In this document: piece by piece, positions 16,784 to 25,785 of the stretch | How the letters are laid out: each line of letters starts with the position of its first letter | How positions within the stretch are numbered: position 1 is the stretch's first letter | Origin: JASBRS01 sp964496495 | Lineage (GTDB): Bacteria > Deinococcota > Deinococci > Deinococcales > Trueperaceae | Assembly (NCBI GenBank): GCA_964496495.1 | Contig: CAZBZU010000002.1 | Location: 99,426-163,425, forward strand | Direction of reading: 5' to 3' | Length of the DNA stretch: 64,000 nucleotides | Position numbers and translations under genes: made by a program | The notes under the pieces: model-generated | The model's database searches: none | What the model saw: only the letters and a program-made list of their open reading frames with translations | Told to the model about the DNA's origin: nothing

Positions 16784-18534
16784 GGCGGCCCGGCGCGCTC
16801 GGCGGGGGCGGCCGTGAACGACGGGAGGTCCAGACGACCAACCGCATCACCGGCAACGCGCGCTGGTGGGCCCTCGGCGCGGTGCTGCTGTCGATGTTCT
16901 TCGCCTCGCTGGACCAGACGGTCGTGTCCACGGCCCTGCCTGTCATCGTCGGCGACCTCAAGGGGTTGTCCGTCTACGCCTGGGTGTTCACGGCCTACAT
17001 GATGGCGTCGGCCATCACCGTGCCCATCTACGGCAAGCTCTCCGACATCTACGGCCGGAAGCCGTTCTACGTGTTCGGGCTGATCGTGTTCATGATCGGC
17101 TCGGCGGTGAGCGGCCAAGCGCATAGCATGTTCGAGCTCATCCTCGCCCGCGGCGTGCAGGGGATCGGCGCGGGCGCCCTGATGAGCATGCCGCGCGCCA
17201 CCATCGGCGACATCTTCAATCCTCGCGAGCGCGGCCGCTGGATGGGCGTGATCGCCGCCACGTTCGGCATCTCCAGCATCATCGGCCCCACGATCGGCGG
17301 CTGGATCACCGACAGTCTCGGCTGGCGCTGGGTGTTCTACGTGAACCTTCCGGTCGCCGCCGTGGCGCTCATCGCCGTGATCGCCACGCTTCCGCGGGTG
17401 CGCGTCGGCCACCGGGTCAAGCTCGACTGGCGCGGCAGCGTGCTCATGGCCATGGGCCTGGTGCCGTTCCTGCTGGCCCTGACCTGGGCCGGCGGCCAGT
17501 ACGCCTGGGGCAGCGCCGCCATCCTCGGGCTGTTCGCCGCCGCCGCCGTCTTCCTCGGCCTGTTCGTATGGAACGAGCGCCGGGCGGCGGAGCCGGTCCT
17601 CGACCCCAGCCTGTTCGCCAAGCCCATCTTCACCGTCACCGTGATCGTGGCGCTGTTCGTCACCATGGGCATGTTCGGCACGCTGATGTTCCTGCCGCTA
17701 TACGTGCAGGGCGTGATCGGCATGTCGGCGCAGGGGTCGGGCGAGGTGCTCACCCCCATGATGCTCAGCTTCGTCGCGGCCAGCGTCTTCTCCGGCTGGT
17801 TGATGAGTCGCACCGGTCGCTACAAGCTGCTGGCGATCGGCGGGTCCGTGTTCATGGTGGGCGGCATGGTGCTGTTCAACCTGATGGGCGTCGGCACCAC
17901 CTGGCCGACCGTGGTGCGCAACATGATCGTCATGGGCGTCGGGATCGGCTCGCTGCTGCCGCTGCTCAACGTGGCGGTGCAGAACGCCTTCCCGTACAAG
18001 ATCATGGGGGTGGTGAACGCCACGCAGCAGTTCGTACGCTCGCTCGGCGGGGTGATCATCGCCCCCATCCTGGGCACGGTGCTGGCGCGCGGCTTCGTGG
18101 GCGCCTTCCAGGGGGCCCTGCCGCCCCAGCTCCAGCAGATGCTGCAGTCGCTGCCGCCGGCACAACGGGCCGCCATGAACGACCCGCAGGGGCTCATCAG
18201 CTCGCAGGCGCAGGACGCCATCCGCTCGAGCTTCGCTCGCTTCGGCGCGCAGGGTCAGACGCTCTACGAGCAGTTCGTGCACGCCGTGCGCGTCGGCCTC
18301 AACCACGGCATGGGCGAGATCTTCACCGTGGGCCTGGTGGTCGCCATCCTGGCGTTCCTGGCGACCTTCCTGCTGCCCGAGCTCGGCCTCAAGCACGACG
18401 AGTTCTTCGAGGGCGAGGAGGGGGCCGGCGCGCCCGCGGGCGACCAGCCTGCCGGCGACCTCGGCAACGAGTCGATGACGGGCGAGCCCTCGGCTGCGCC
18501 CGCGCGCTTCAGGAGCGCCGACGCCGAATCGTGA
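16780..18534 (+). CDS. DHA2 family MFS multidrug exporter (EmrB/QacA type)
   Basis: 584 residues with about 14 membrane segments, an inner-membrane proton-driven drug exporter. Landmarks are LDQTVVSTALPVIVGDL in helix 1, the motif A loop GKLSDIYGRKPFYV, and motif C in helix 5 (FGISSIIGPTIGGWITD). The long loop near residues 430-500 (LPPQLQQMLQSLPPAQRAAM) is common in actinobacterial-type homologs. The start ATG overlaps the marR stop by 4 nt. Substrate unknown. The gene ends in a convergent arrangement with the MscS gene, with inverted repeats between. Confidence 0.93.
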   Translation: MRRPGALGGGGRERREVQTTNRITGNARWWALGAVLLSMFFASLDQTVVSTALPVIVGDLKGLSVYAWVFTAYMMASAITVPIYGKLSDIYGRKPFYVFGLIVFMIGSAVSGQAHSMFELILARGVQGIGAGALMSMPRATIGDIFNPRERGRWMGVIAATFGISSIIGPTIGGWITDSLGWRWVFYVNLPVAAVALIAVIATLPRVRVGHRVKLDWRGSVLMAMGLVPFLLALTWAGGQYAWGSAAILGLFAAAAVFLGLFVWNERRAAEPVLDPSLFAKPIFTVTVIVALFVTMGMFGTLMFLPLYVQGVIGMSAQGSGEVLTPMMLSFVAASVFSGWLMSRTGRYKLLAIGGSVFMVGGMVLFNLMGVGTTWPTVVRNMIVMGVGIGSLLPLLNVAVQNAFPYKIMGVVNATQQFVRSLGGVIIAPILGTVLARGFVGAFQGALPPQLQQMLQSLPPAQRAAMNDPQGLISSQAQDAIRSSFARFGAQGQTLYEQFVHAVRVGLNHGMGEIFTVGLVVAILAFLATFLLPELGLKHDEFFEGEEGAGAPAGDQPAGDLGNESMTGEPSAAPARFRSADAES

Positions 18535-18624
18535 GCTGCAGCGTGACCTGAGCCGCGCGGCGTAGACGCTGTCGCGCGGGCCGGGGCGACGGCGTCTTGC
18601 CAGCGCGGTGGGGCGCGTTCCCGC

Positions 18625-18662
18625 GTCAGCTCCGCTCAGGGCCGGCCCCGAGCGGAGCTGAC
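18625..18662. terminator. Near-perfect palindrome over the mscS stop codon
   Basis: GTCAGCTCCGCTC (18625-18637) pairs exactly with 18650-18662, and the 12-nt loop AGGGCCGGCCCC is itself self-complementary. The whole 38-nt element is therefore almost one palindrome. It includes the stop codon of the minus-strand MscS gene, and the plus-strand exporter runs toward it, so it may end transcription from both sides. Confidence 0.5.
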
Positions 18663-19153
18663 GGCGTCACCACGACGGCGCTGGTGAAGATGGTCTGGTT
18701 CGGGACCAGCACGCGCGTACCGGCGGAGGCAAGCTCGGTGTACCGCAGGTCGATCGCGCTGACCGTGCCGCTCTGGCCCGCCACCGTGATCTCCTCTCCC
18801 TCCTGGAAGGGGCGGTACACGAGGATCAGGACGCCGGCCACCAGGTTCGCGAGGATGTCGCGCAGCGCGAAGCCCAGAGCGAAACCTCCCAGGCCGAGCC
18901 CGGCCACCAGCGCGGAGACGTTGATGCCGAGAGTTCCGAGGGCGGACGCCAGGCCGACGAGCCACAGCGTCACGCGGAGCCCCTGGCGGGCCAGCGCCCG
19001 GAGGCCCGCGTGCACCTGTCGGCCTCGGAGCGCACGGCCGAGAATGGCCTGCAACACGGCGTTCGTGAGAACGAAGACCAGGAGCGTCCCGACCGCCAGC
19101 AGCGCGCGGGCGCCGGGACCGTAGATTGGGAATACGGCCTGCAGGGCGTGCAT
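18626..19153 (-). CDS. Small-conductance mechanosensitive channel family (MscS)
   Basis: 175 residues, short for MscS. Two N-terminal hydrophobic helices are followed by the Gly/Ala-rich pore helix (LVAGLGLGGFALGFALRDILANLVAG) and the beta domain (YRPFQEGEEITVAGQSGTVSAIDLRYTEL, VLVPNQTIFTSAVV). The large C-terminal cage domain is missing, so this is a minimal MscS core. It would be an inner-membrane tension-gated or leak channel; short homologs of this type are common but little studied. Confidence 0.85.
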   Translation of the reverse strand: MHALQAVFPIYGPGARALLAVGTLLVFVLTNAVLQAILGRALRGRQVHAGLRALARQGLRVTLWLVGLASALGTLGINVSALVAGLGLGGFALGFALRDILANLVAGVLILVYRPFQEGEEITVAGQSGTVSAIDLRYTELASAGTRVLVPNQTIFTSAVVVTPSAPLGAGPERS

Positions 19154-19548
19154 GCCTGATTGTGACGCGCGGGCCGGGCAACGCCTGTTCGCGGCGTGCT
19201 TCCCCGCGCGCGACCGGGTCGATCGGGCCGCGCCGCACGCTCAGGTGGCGGTGCCAGCCTGCCCGGCCAGCGAGCGCCGGCCGCCGCAGGAGCTCAGAAT
19301 GAGAGGTCTCTCATCTTGTATACATGTATCTTTAGTATACCGAGATGCACGCAATCAAACCGTGCGGGCCCGTGACGCGGGCCGGCACCGGACCGGGTAG
19401 AGCGGATGGACTCGGGGTGGCCTCGCGGCCGTCGCCAGGCGGGAGGGTCGATGGGTAGCTGGCACGTCGTACGACATTGGTTCCCAGCAGCGGGGGCGCG
19501 CCTGCGCGCCTCATGCCGTGAGCAGCGGCCGGGCCGGGGGAGCGGGAC
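19154..19548. other. 395-nt divergent intergenic region with AT-rich operator island
   Basis: No gene is supported. A short AT-rich island at 19311-19341 in otherwise GC-rich sequence contains the palindrome GAGAGGTCTCTC (19301-19312) and two GTATAC-centred sites, listed separately. It separates the mscS (minus) and liv (plus) transcription units. Confidence 0.5.
19316..19342 (+). promoter_or_regulatory. Candidate GntR/FadR-type operator pair upstream of the liv genes
   Basis: TTGTATACATG (palindrome TGTATACA at 19317-19324) and TAGTATACCG (GTATAC at 19335-19340) have centres 17 bp apart. They resemble the TGGTNNNACCA-type sites of FadR-family GntR repressors, and two such regulators are encoded within 6 kb downstream. 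On the minus strand a TATACT at 19339-19334 could also act as a -10 box toward mscS. Confidence 0.4.
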
Positions 19549-20424
19549 GTGAGCATCCTCCTGCTCTCGGTGGGCTTCGGCCTCATCACGGCTTCCGTGA
19601 TCGCCATCGCGGGGGTGGGCCTGTCTCTGCAGTTCGGCGTCACCAACTTCGTGAACTTCGCCTACGGCGACTTCATGACGCTGGGCATGTACCTGACGCT
19701 GGTGCTGGGCACGGCGTTCGGGCTGAGCGTCTACGCGGCGTTGCCGCTTGTGGTCGTCTTGACGGGCCTGGCCGGGGTGCTCATGAACCGCCTCGCGCTC
19801 GACTCCTTCGTGCGCCGCGGCGCCAACCCGATCATCCTCCTGATCACCACCATCGGCGTGTCGCTCATCATCCAGAGCGGGCTGCTGGCGATCTGGGGTG
19901 CGCAGTTCCAGAAGTTCTCGCTCGGTCCCAGTCAGCCGCTCCACCTCGGCCCGTTCATCTTCACGCCGAGACAGCTGACCGTCCTCGGGCTCGCCGTGGT
20001 CGCGATGCTCGCCATCCACGTGCTGCTGCGCTACACCCGCCTGGGCAAGGCGATGCGGGCCATGTCCGACCGGCGAACGCTCGCACGCGTCGTGGGCATC
20101 AACACCACCTGGTTGACGGACTGGACCTGGTTCATCAGCACCGCCATGGCTGGCCTCGCCGGGGTGGTGCTGGCCATCAACACGGCCAGCTTCACGCCCT
20201 CCACCGGCTTCGGCTTCCTGCTGGTGATCTTCGCAGCGGTCATCGTGGGCGGCATTGGCAAGCCCTACGGCGCCATGCTGGGCGCCTTGATCATCGGCGT
20301 CATCACCTCGGTGGCGGCCTCCTACATGGACTCGGCCTACAAGGATGCCATCGCCTTCGGGTTCTTGATCCTGGTCCTGCTGGTGCGGCCCCAGGGCATC
20401 TTCGCATCGCGGGGGCGCGGCTGA
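19549..20424 (+). CDS. livH: Branched-chain-type ABC transporter permease (LivH family)
   Basis: 291 residues, about eight membrane helices; the first permease of a LivFGHMK importer. It shows the LivH landmarks LSLQFGVTNFVNFAYGDFMTLGMYL at the N-terminus and FIVGGIGKPYGAMLGALIIG-like sequence (VIVGGIGKPYGAMLGALIIG) near residue 235. It starts at GTG 19549 and overlaps the livM start (ATGA-type junction). The family imports branched-chain amino acids but also urea, amides and other organic solutes, so the substrate is open. Confidence 0.92.
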   Translation: MSILLLSVGFGLITASVIAIAGVGLSLQFGVTNFVNFAYGDFMTLGMYLTLVLGTAFGLSVYAALPLVVVLTGLAGVLMNRLALDSFVRRGANPIILLITTIGVSLIIQSGLLAIWGAQFQKFSLGPSQPLHLGPFIFTPRQLTVLGLAVVAMLAIHVLLRYTRLGKAMRAMSDRRTLARVVGINTTWLTDWTWFISTAMAGLAGVVLAINTASFTPSTGFGFLLVIFAAVIVGGIGKPYGAMLGALIIGVITSVAASYMDSAYKDAIAFGFLILVLLVRPQGIFASRGRG

Positions 20425-21449
20425 TGGCGGCCCTGAGCTACTACGTCAGCGTGCTGGCCATCTTCGCCTGCATCTACAGCATCATCACGCTCGGGCTGAA
20501 CGTCCAGTGGGGGTTCGCCGGCATCCTCAACTTCGGCGTCTACGCCTTCGTGGCGATCGGCGCCTACACCTACGCCCTGCTGACGCTGGGCAAGCCCATC
20601 CCCGGAGCGAGCCAGACCTACATCCTGGGCTTGCACCTACCCTTCCTGGTGGGCCTGCTCGCCGCGGGAGCGGTCGGCGGCGCGGTGGCGTGGGCGCTCG
20701 GCGCGGTGGCGCTGCGGCGCCTACGCAGCGACTACCTGGCTATCACCACCATCGCCTTCAGCCAGATCCTGTGGCTGATCGCAGGCAACGAGACCTGGCT
20801 CGCCAACGGCTGGGACGGGGTGTCCGGCATCCCGCAGCCGTTCAACGGGCTGCTGAAGCTGTCCTTCAACGACTACAACTTCTTCTTCCTGGCACTGAGC
20901 CTGGTACTGCTTGCGCTGGTCGTGTGGCTCGCGCAGGTGATGCTTCGCACTCCCTTCGGCCGCATCCTTAGGGGCGTCCGCGAGGACGAGGTGGTGGTCG
21001 AGAGCTTCGGGCGCAACGTCAGCTCCCTGAAGCTGCGGGCCTTCGTCATCGGGGCGGTGCTGGCGTCGGTGGGTGGGGCCATGCTGGCGGCGTATGTGGG
21101 GGCGTTCAACCCCAGCGCGTTCCTCGCGGGCGAGACCTTCTTCGTGTGGGCCGCCCTGCTGATCGGTGGGAGCGGCAACAACTGGGGAGCGATCCTCGGT
21201 GCGGTCCTGGTTCCCGTGGTGTTCACCGAGGGGACGAGGTTCCTGCCGAACATCCCGTCCAACCCGCAGCTCATCGAGGCCTTCCGCTACGTGATCATCG
21301 GGCTGCTGCTGATCCTCACGCTCAAGTTCCGCTCCCAGGGCATCTTGCCCGAGCGGCCGGACCGCTTCGAACGCGGCGCCAAACGAGGCGCGCGGCCGAG
21401 CAGCACGCCGATTCCCAGCGACGATGCGGGGGAGCCGCCGCATGCTTGA
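20424..21449 (+). CDS. livM: Branched-chain-type ABC transporter permease (LivM family)
   Basis: 341 residues with about ten membrane helices. LivM landmarks are ITLGLNVQWGFAGILNFGVYAFVAIGAYT at the start, the cytoplasmic coupling motif RTPFGRILRGVREDEVVVESFGRN near residue 175, and GGSGNNWGAILGAVLVP near 245. The hydrophilic last 30 residues are variable. The ATG overlaps the livH stop, and the gene overlaps livG by 8 nt, indicating one tightly coupled operon. Confidence 0.92.
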   Translation: MAALSYYVSVLAIFACIYSIITLGLNVQWGFAGILNFGVYAFVAIGAYTYALLTLGKPIPGASQTYILGLHLPFLVGLLAAGAVGGAVAWALGAVALRRLRSDYLAITTIAFSQILWLIAGNETWLANGWDGVSGIPQPFNGLLKLSFNDYNFFFLALSLVLLALVVWLAQVMLRTPFGRILRGVREDEVVVESFGRNVSSLKLRAFVIGAVLASVGGAMLAAYVGAFNPSAFLAGETFFVWAALLIGGSGNNWGAILGAVLVPVVFTEGTRFLPNIPSNPQLIEAFRYVIIGLLLILTLKFRSQGILPERPDRFERGAKRGARPSSTPIPSDDAGEPPHA

Positions 21450-22197
21450 GGTTCGGGACGTCCACAAGCGCTTCGGCGGCAACCAGGCCGTCAACGGCTG
21501 CAGCTTCACCGTCGAGCCGCAGACCACGGTGGGGCTGATCGGCCCCAACGGCGCGGGCAAGACGACCACCGTCAACCTCATCTCCGGGCGCATCCCCGTT
21601 GATCGGGGCGAGATCCTGCTCAACGGCAACCCCATCCACAACTTGCCCATGTGGCGTGTGGCGCGTCGCGGGCTGACCCGGACGTTCCAGATCTCGCGCG
21701 AGCTGCGAGCCCTCACGGTGATGGAGAACATGCTGATCGCCGCCCAGCTGCAACGCCACGAGGGGTTGCTGCAGACGGTGTTCGAGCTGCCGCGCATCCG
21801 GGCCGCCGAGAAGGAGTCGGTGCGCAAGGCGTTCGAGCTGCTCGAGCTGTTCCAGCTCACGCGCTTGGCGAACCAGTACGCGGGCAACCTCAGCGGCGGC
21901 CAGAAGCGGCTGCTCGAGCTCGCCCGGTCGCTCATGACCGAGCCGGAGATGCTCGTCCTCGACGAGCCGCTTGCCGGCGTGAACCCGACCACGGCGCGCA
22001 ACATCGCCGAGTACATCGAGACCATGCGGGCGCGCGGCATCACCCTGCTGATCATCGAGCACAACCTGAACATGGTGGAGCGCCTGTGCGAGCGCGTCGT
22101 GGTCATGGCCGAAGGGAGCGTCCTCGCCGAGGGGAACATGAAGGAGATCCGCGAGAACCCGAAGGTCGTCGACGCCTACCTGGGGACGGTGGTCTGA
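21442..22197 (+). CDS. livG: Branched-chain-type ABC transporter ATP-binding protein (LivG family)
   Basis: 251 residues. Walker A GPNGAGKTT near residue 34, signature LSGGQKRLLELARSL near 150, Walker B MLVLDEP near 171, and H-loop IIEHNLNMV near 202. The insertion RTFQISRELRALTVMENMLIA is typical of LivG. The ATG at 21442 is chosen because it follows a GGGGGAG ribosome site and starts directly at the nucleotide-binding fold. It overlaps both neighbours. Confidence 0.93.
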   Translation: MLEVRDVHKRFGGNQAVNGCSFTVEPQTTVGLIGPNGAGKTTTVNLISGRIPVDRGEILLNGNPIHNLPMWRVARRGLTRTFQISRELRALTVMENMLIAAQLQRHEGLLQTVFELPRIRAAEKESVRKAFELLELFQLTRLANQYAGNLSGGQKRLLELARSLMTEPEMLVLDEPLAGVNPTTARNIAEYIETMRARGITLLIIEHNLNMVERLCERVVVMAEGSVLAEGNMKEIRENPKVVDAYLGTVV

Positions 22198-22901
22198 TGG
22201 CGCTGCTTCGCGTCGAGGGGCTCACGGCAGGCTACGGCGACACCACCATCCTCAGTGATGTGGCCATCAGCGTCGAGCCCGCCCAGGTCGTGAGCATCAT
22301 CGGACCCAACGGGGCCGGCAAGTCGACCCTGATGAAGACGGTGTTCGGCCTGCTGCGCCCGTCGCAGGGCAGTGTCGTGTACGAGGATCGCGACATCACC
22401 GGTTGGGCGCCGGACCGCATCGTGCGCCTGGGCCTGTGCTACGTCCCTCAGGTCGAGAACACCTTCCCCACCCTCACCGTGGAGGAGAACCTGGAGATGG
22501 GGGCGTTCACGCTGACGGCGGGACTGCGCGATCGGCTCGATCGCGTGTACACCATGTTCCCCGACCTCGCCGCGGCCCGCCACAAGCCCGCCGGCAAGCT
22601 CTCCGGAGGGCAGCAGCACATGCTGGCCCTGGGCCTGGCGCTCATGCTCAACCCGCGCCTGGTGATGCTGGACGAGCCGACAGCCGGCCTGTCGCCGAAG
22701 TTCGCGATGTCGGCGTTGCGCCATGTGGAGGCGCTGCGCGCGGACGGGGTGGCGGTGCTCCTGGTCGAACAGAACGCCGCTGCCGCGCTGCAGCTGTCCG
22801 ATTGGGCCTACGTCCTCGCCAGCGGCCAGAACCGCTTCGCGGACACGGGCCCCGCCCTCCTCGAGAACCCAGAGGTGGGCAGCCTCTACCTGGGGAAGTA
22901 A
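22197..22901 (+). CDS. livF: Branched-chain-type ABC transporter ATP-binding protein (LivF family)
   Basis: 234 residues. Walker A GPNGAGKST near 36, signature LSGGQQHMLALGLALM near 137, Walker B LVMLDEPTAGLSPK, and H-loop LLVEQNAAAAL, where LivF proteins have a glutamine-containing VEQN in place of the usual His. It starts with an ATG that overlaps the livG stop, and its TAA overlaps the start of the following GntR gene by one base. Together with LivG it would form the ATPase heterodimer of the importer. Confidence 0.93.
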   Translation: MALLRVEGLTAGYGDTTILSDVAISVEPAQVVSIIGPNGAGKSTLMKTVFGLLRPSQGSVVYEDRDITGWAPDRIVRLGLCYVPQVENTFPTLTVEENLEMGAFTLTAGLRDRLDRVYTMFPDLAAARHKPAGKLSGGQQHMLALGLALMLNPRLVMLDEPTAGLSPKFAMSALRHVEALRADGVAVLLVEQNAAAALQLSDWAYVLASGQNRFADTGPALLENPEVGSLYLGK

Positions 22902-23623
22902 TGGAGCTAGAGGACGCGTTGGCCGCGATGTTCGCTGCGCATCAGCGCGAGGACCCGAGCGCGTCGCTCGGCGAGCTCGCCTTCAGGACGCTGCGGGAGA
23001 CCATCCTCCGTGGCCACCTGCGTCCGGAGCAGAAGCTCAGCGAGAACCAGCTGGCGCAGGCCATGGGGGTCAGCCGGACGCCCATCCGGCAGGCGATCCA
23101 CATGCTCGAGACCGAAGGGCTGGTCACGACGCAGCGGCGCCAGATCAGCGTGCAGGCCTTCCAGCTCGATGAGCTCGAGGAGGTCTACCTCATCCGCCGC
23201 GCGCTGGAGGGGCTGGCCACCGAGCTCGCCGCCATCAACATGACCGACGAGGAGATCAACGAGCTGGACGAGGTGGTCGATCTGATGGCGTTCTACCTGG
23301 AGCGCGGCAACGTCGCGGCCCTGCGACAGACCAGCCGCGAGTTCCATCAGCGCATCTACGACGGCTCCCGCAACCGGATGCTGGCGCTCATGCTGGCCAA
23401 CCTCTGGACCTACATCGATAGCGCGCGGGGCGGCACCGCGGAGGGTGAGCGAATCACCGGCGATCCCCTCAAGAGCCACCGCATCATCCTGCGCGCGCTG
23501 CACGATCACGACCCCCTGCTCGCCCGGCGCCTCGCCGAGGGGCACGTCATGACGGCCAAGGACCGCACGCTTCGGGCCGTCCGCAAAGCGTCGCATTCAC
23601 CGGGCCGGGGCGTTCCCGAGTAG
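22901..23623 (+). CDS. GntR family regulator with FCD domain
   Basis: 240 residues. Residues about 25-90 form the GntR winged helix (LGELAFRTLRETILRGHLRP, NQLAQAMGVSRTPIRQAIHMLETEGLV). Residues about 95-225 form the helical FCD ligand domain with the metal-binding pattern (EFHQRIYDGSRN ... SHRIILRALHDHD ... EGHV). FadR-family regulators with FCD usually respond to organic acids or acyl-CoAs. It lies inside the transporter operon between livF and the binding-protein gene, so it probably controls this importer. Confidence 0.9.
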   Translation: MELEDALAAMFAAHQREDPSASLGELAFRTLRETILRGHLRPEQKLSENQLAQAMGVSRTPIRQAIHMLETEGLVTTQRRQISVQAFQLDELEEVYLIRRALEGLATELAAINMTDEEINELDEVVDLMAFYLERGNVAALRQTSREFHQRIYDGSRNRMLALMLANLWTYIDSARGGTAEGERITGDPLKSHRIILRALHDHDPLLARRLAEGHVMTAKDRTLRAVRKASHSPGRGVPE

Positions 23624-23729
23624 GCGCCGACCCCGTGGAGGAAAGGGGAGCGAAAGGTATGGCCGAAAGCATGCCAAGCGCCAGATGCGTGAGGGGTTCC
23701 GCCAGGAACCCGGAGGAGGAGAACCAGTC

Positions 23730-24950
23730 ATGAGGAGCAACCGTCTTCCCATCGTCGCGGCCATCGTGGCCGCCGTGGTGCTGATCCCGGCCGCGTTTGC
23801 CCAAGGCACGTTGAAGGTCGCGGTCGTCGGGCCCTACAGCGGCTTCGAGTCGTTCATCGGGCCGGACACCCTCAAAGGCGTGCAGCTGGCTACCGACCTC
23901 ATCAACCAGAGCGGCGGCGTCATGGGCAAGCAGGTCGAAGCGTCCACCGGCGACACCACCGGCGACGCCATCGACGCCGTGCCCGCCCTCCAGAAGGTCG
24001 TCAACGTCAACCACGTCAACGGCATCATCGGCCCGTCGTCGGTGACCATCCAGGCCGCGCTGCCGTTCATCAAGAACCTCGACATCGTCGACGTGATGGT
24101 GGGCGGCACCACGGCTCTCGACAACAACGCCCTGCCGAACCTGTTCCGCACGACCCCCTCGGACTCGCTCATGGGCGTGGCGATGGCCTACTACGCCCAT
24201 CAGAAGGGGTACAGCAAGGCTGCCGTGGTCTTCGGCACCAACGCCTCGGCACAGTCGCTCAAGGCGCCCGTGGTGAACACCTTCAAGAAGGAAGGCGGGA
24301 CCATCGTGGCCGACGTGGGCATCTCGCCTGGCCAGAGCTCGTACCGTAGCGAGATCCTCAAAGTGTACGCCGCCAAGCCCGACGTGGTGTTCTTCCAACT
24401 CGACCCCGGCACCGGTGGCACCTTCTTCAAGGAGGTCACCGAGCTCGAGGGCACGTCCACCCCCTACGTGGGGACCGACGTGACCGCGTCTGCCGACTTC
24501 ATCAAGGCCGTCGGAGCGCAGACCGCCGACGCGATGGTGACCTCGATCGAAGGGAGCTCCAAGGGTGGGAGCGGCGCCGGCGCGTTCGTGAACGCCTACC
24601 AGAAGAAGTACGGCGGCAAGCCGGTGGAGCTCGCGAACTACGGCTACGACGCCATGAACGTCATGGCGCTGGCGTGGCAGAAGGCCGGCACCACCTCGGG
24701 TAGCACGGTCTTCCAGGCGATGCGTGACGTTGCGGGCGGAACGGGCACCGTGTGCACGACCTTCGCGGACTGCTCGAGCCTGCTGAAGGCCGGCAAGGAC
24801 ATCAACTACGAGGGCGCCAGCGGTCCCGTGGACTTCAACCAGTACGGCAACGTTGCCGCCGGTTTCGAGGCCGTCAAGGTCGACACCGCCGGCAACGCCA
24901 AGGTGCTCATGGACATCGGCGCCAAGGCGCTCGAACCCTACTTGAAGTAG
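23730..24950 (+). CDS. ABC transporter substrate-binding protein (LivK type)
   Basis: 406 residues. The signal peptide LPIVAAIVAAVVLIPAAFAQ is followed by a type I periplasmic-binding-protein fold (LKVAVVGPYSGFESFIGPDTLKGVQLA, GIIGPSSVTIQAALPFIKN). The C-terminal Cys pair in VCTTFADC is typical of LivK-like proteins. An AGGAGG ribosome site lies before the ATG at 23730; the in-frame upstream extension lacks one. The binding-site residues do not allow the ligand to be called; homologs bind branched-chain amino acids, aromatic acids or amides. Confidence 0.9.
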   Translation: MRSNRLPIVAAIVAAVVLIPAAFAQGTLKVAVVGPYSGFESFIGPDTLKGVQLATDLINQSGGVMGKQVEASTGDTTGDAIDAVPALQKVVNVNHVNGIIGPSSVTIQAALPFIKNLDIVDVMVGGTTALDNNALPNLFRTTPSDSLMGVAMAYYAHQKGYSKAAVVFGTNASAQSLKAPVVNTFKKEGGTIVADVGISPGQSSYRSEILKVYAAKPDVVFFQLDPGTGGTFFKEVTELEGTSTPYVGTDVTASADFIKAVGAQTADAMVTSIEGSSKGGSGAGAFVNAYQKKYGGKPVELANYGYDAMNVMALAWQKAGTTSGSTVFQAMRDVAGGTGTVCTTFADCSSLLKAGKDINYEGASGPVDFNQYGNVAAGFEAVKVDTAGNAKVLMDIGAKALEPYLK

Positions 24951-25052
24951 GAGAGACCCTCACGCGCCGGGGCCCCAGGCGGCCCCTGCGGGTACGAGCC
25001 GCGATCCCGGGAGAGGGGTCGCGGCTCGTCGCCGGCGCGCCACAGGTCATTC

Positions 25053-25086
25053 GGTATACCAAAATGGTGTACCACAGTGCTAGGCT
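25053..25086 (+). promoter_or_regulatory. Twin palindromic operators and leaderless promoter of the gntR-CoA-transferase operon
   Basis: GGTATACC (25053-25060, perfect palindrome) and GGTGTACC (25066-25073, one mismatch) have centres 13 bp apart and fit the TGGTNNNACCA pattern of FadR/FCD-type GntR operators. Immediately after comes TGCTAGGCT (25078-25086), an extended -10 box ending 6 nt before the ATG at 25093. The mRNA should therefore start at or near the start codon, with the operators in the -35 region. Confidence 0.6.
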
Positions 25087-25092
25087 GCGCGC

Positions 25093-25785
25093 ATGGATCC
25101 CGGCGCAGACACCCACGACCGCGCCAGCCGCGGTGAGCACGCGGCCCGCGAGCTGCGGCGGCACATCCTCTCGCTGGCGTTGCGGCCCGGCGAGAGCCTC
25201 CCCGAGCGGCGGCTGGAGCGGCTGCTGGGCGTCTCGCGCAGCCCGGTGCGGCAGGCGCTCGCCGAGCTCGACAAGGAGGGCCTGGTGCGGCGGGCCGGCC
25301 GCAGCTACCAGGTCGCCCCGCTCGACCTCGCGGAGTTGCGGCAGCTCTTCGCCTTCCGCGCGCTGCTGGAGACCACCGCGGTCAGGTGGGCGGCGGCCGC
25401 TGCGGACCCGGCCCGGCTCGACGCCGTGGACGCGATCGTGGCGGAGCTCCATGCGGCCGAGCCGCCCGAGGACCGCCTCGCCCGGACCGCCCGCCTGCAC
25501 CTGGCGTTGGCTCGAGCCAGCGGCAACCGCTTCCTCGCCGACAGCCTGGAAGCGATCCTGCCGCGGGTGACGCGAGCTCGCTACCTGGAGATGACGAATG
25601 CCGAGACGGTTGCACGGGGCGACGACGAGCACCGCCACATCGCGCGGCTGGTGCGTGAGGGCCGGGGCGAGGAGGCGGCGGGTCTGATGGCGGAGCACTT
25701 GGAGCGCACCCGCGCACACCTGGAGCGCAGCCTCGCCGGGCTGGGACCGGGGCTGCGACTGCTGGTCCAGGGCGGTCCGGCGTGA
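25093..25785 (+). CDS. GntR family regulator with FCD domain (second copy)
   Basis: 230 residues. Winged helix about 15-75 (AARELRRHILSLALRPGESLPE, RLLGVSRSPVRQALAELDKEGLV), then an FCD domain with the family pattern RLHLALARASGN ... EHRHIARLVREG ... AEHLERTRAH. It starts 6 nt after a -10 box and directly downstream of two palindromic sites, so autoregulation is likely. The stop overlaps the start of the CoA-transferase gene, making it the head of a three-gene operon of acid activation and cleavage. Confidence 0.9.
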   Translation: MDPGADTHDRASRGEHAARELRRHILSLALRPGESLPERRLERLLGVSRSPVRQALAELDKEGLVRRAGRSYQVAPLDLAELRQLFAFRALLETTAVRWAAAAADPARLDAVDAIVAELHAAEPPEDRLARTARLHLALARASGNRFLADSLEAILPRVTRARYLEMTNAETVARGDDEHRHIARLVREGRGEEAAGLMAEHLERTRAHLERSLAGLGPGLRLLVQGGPA

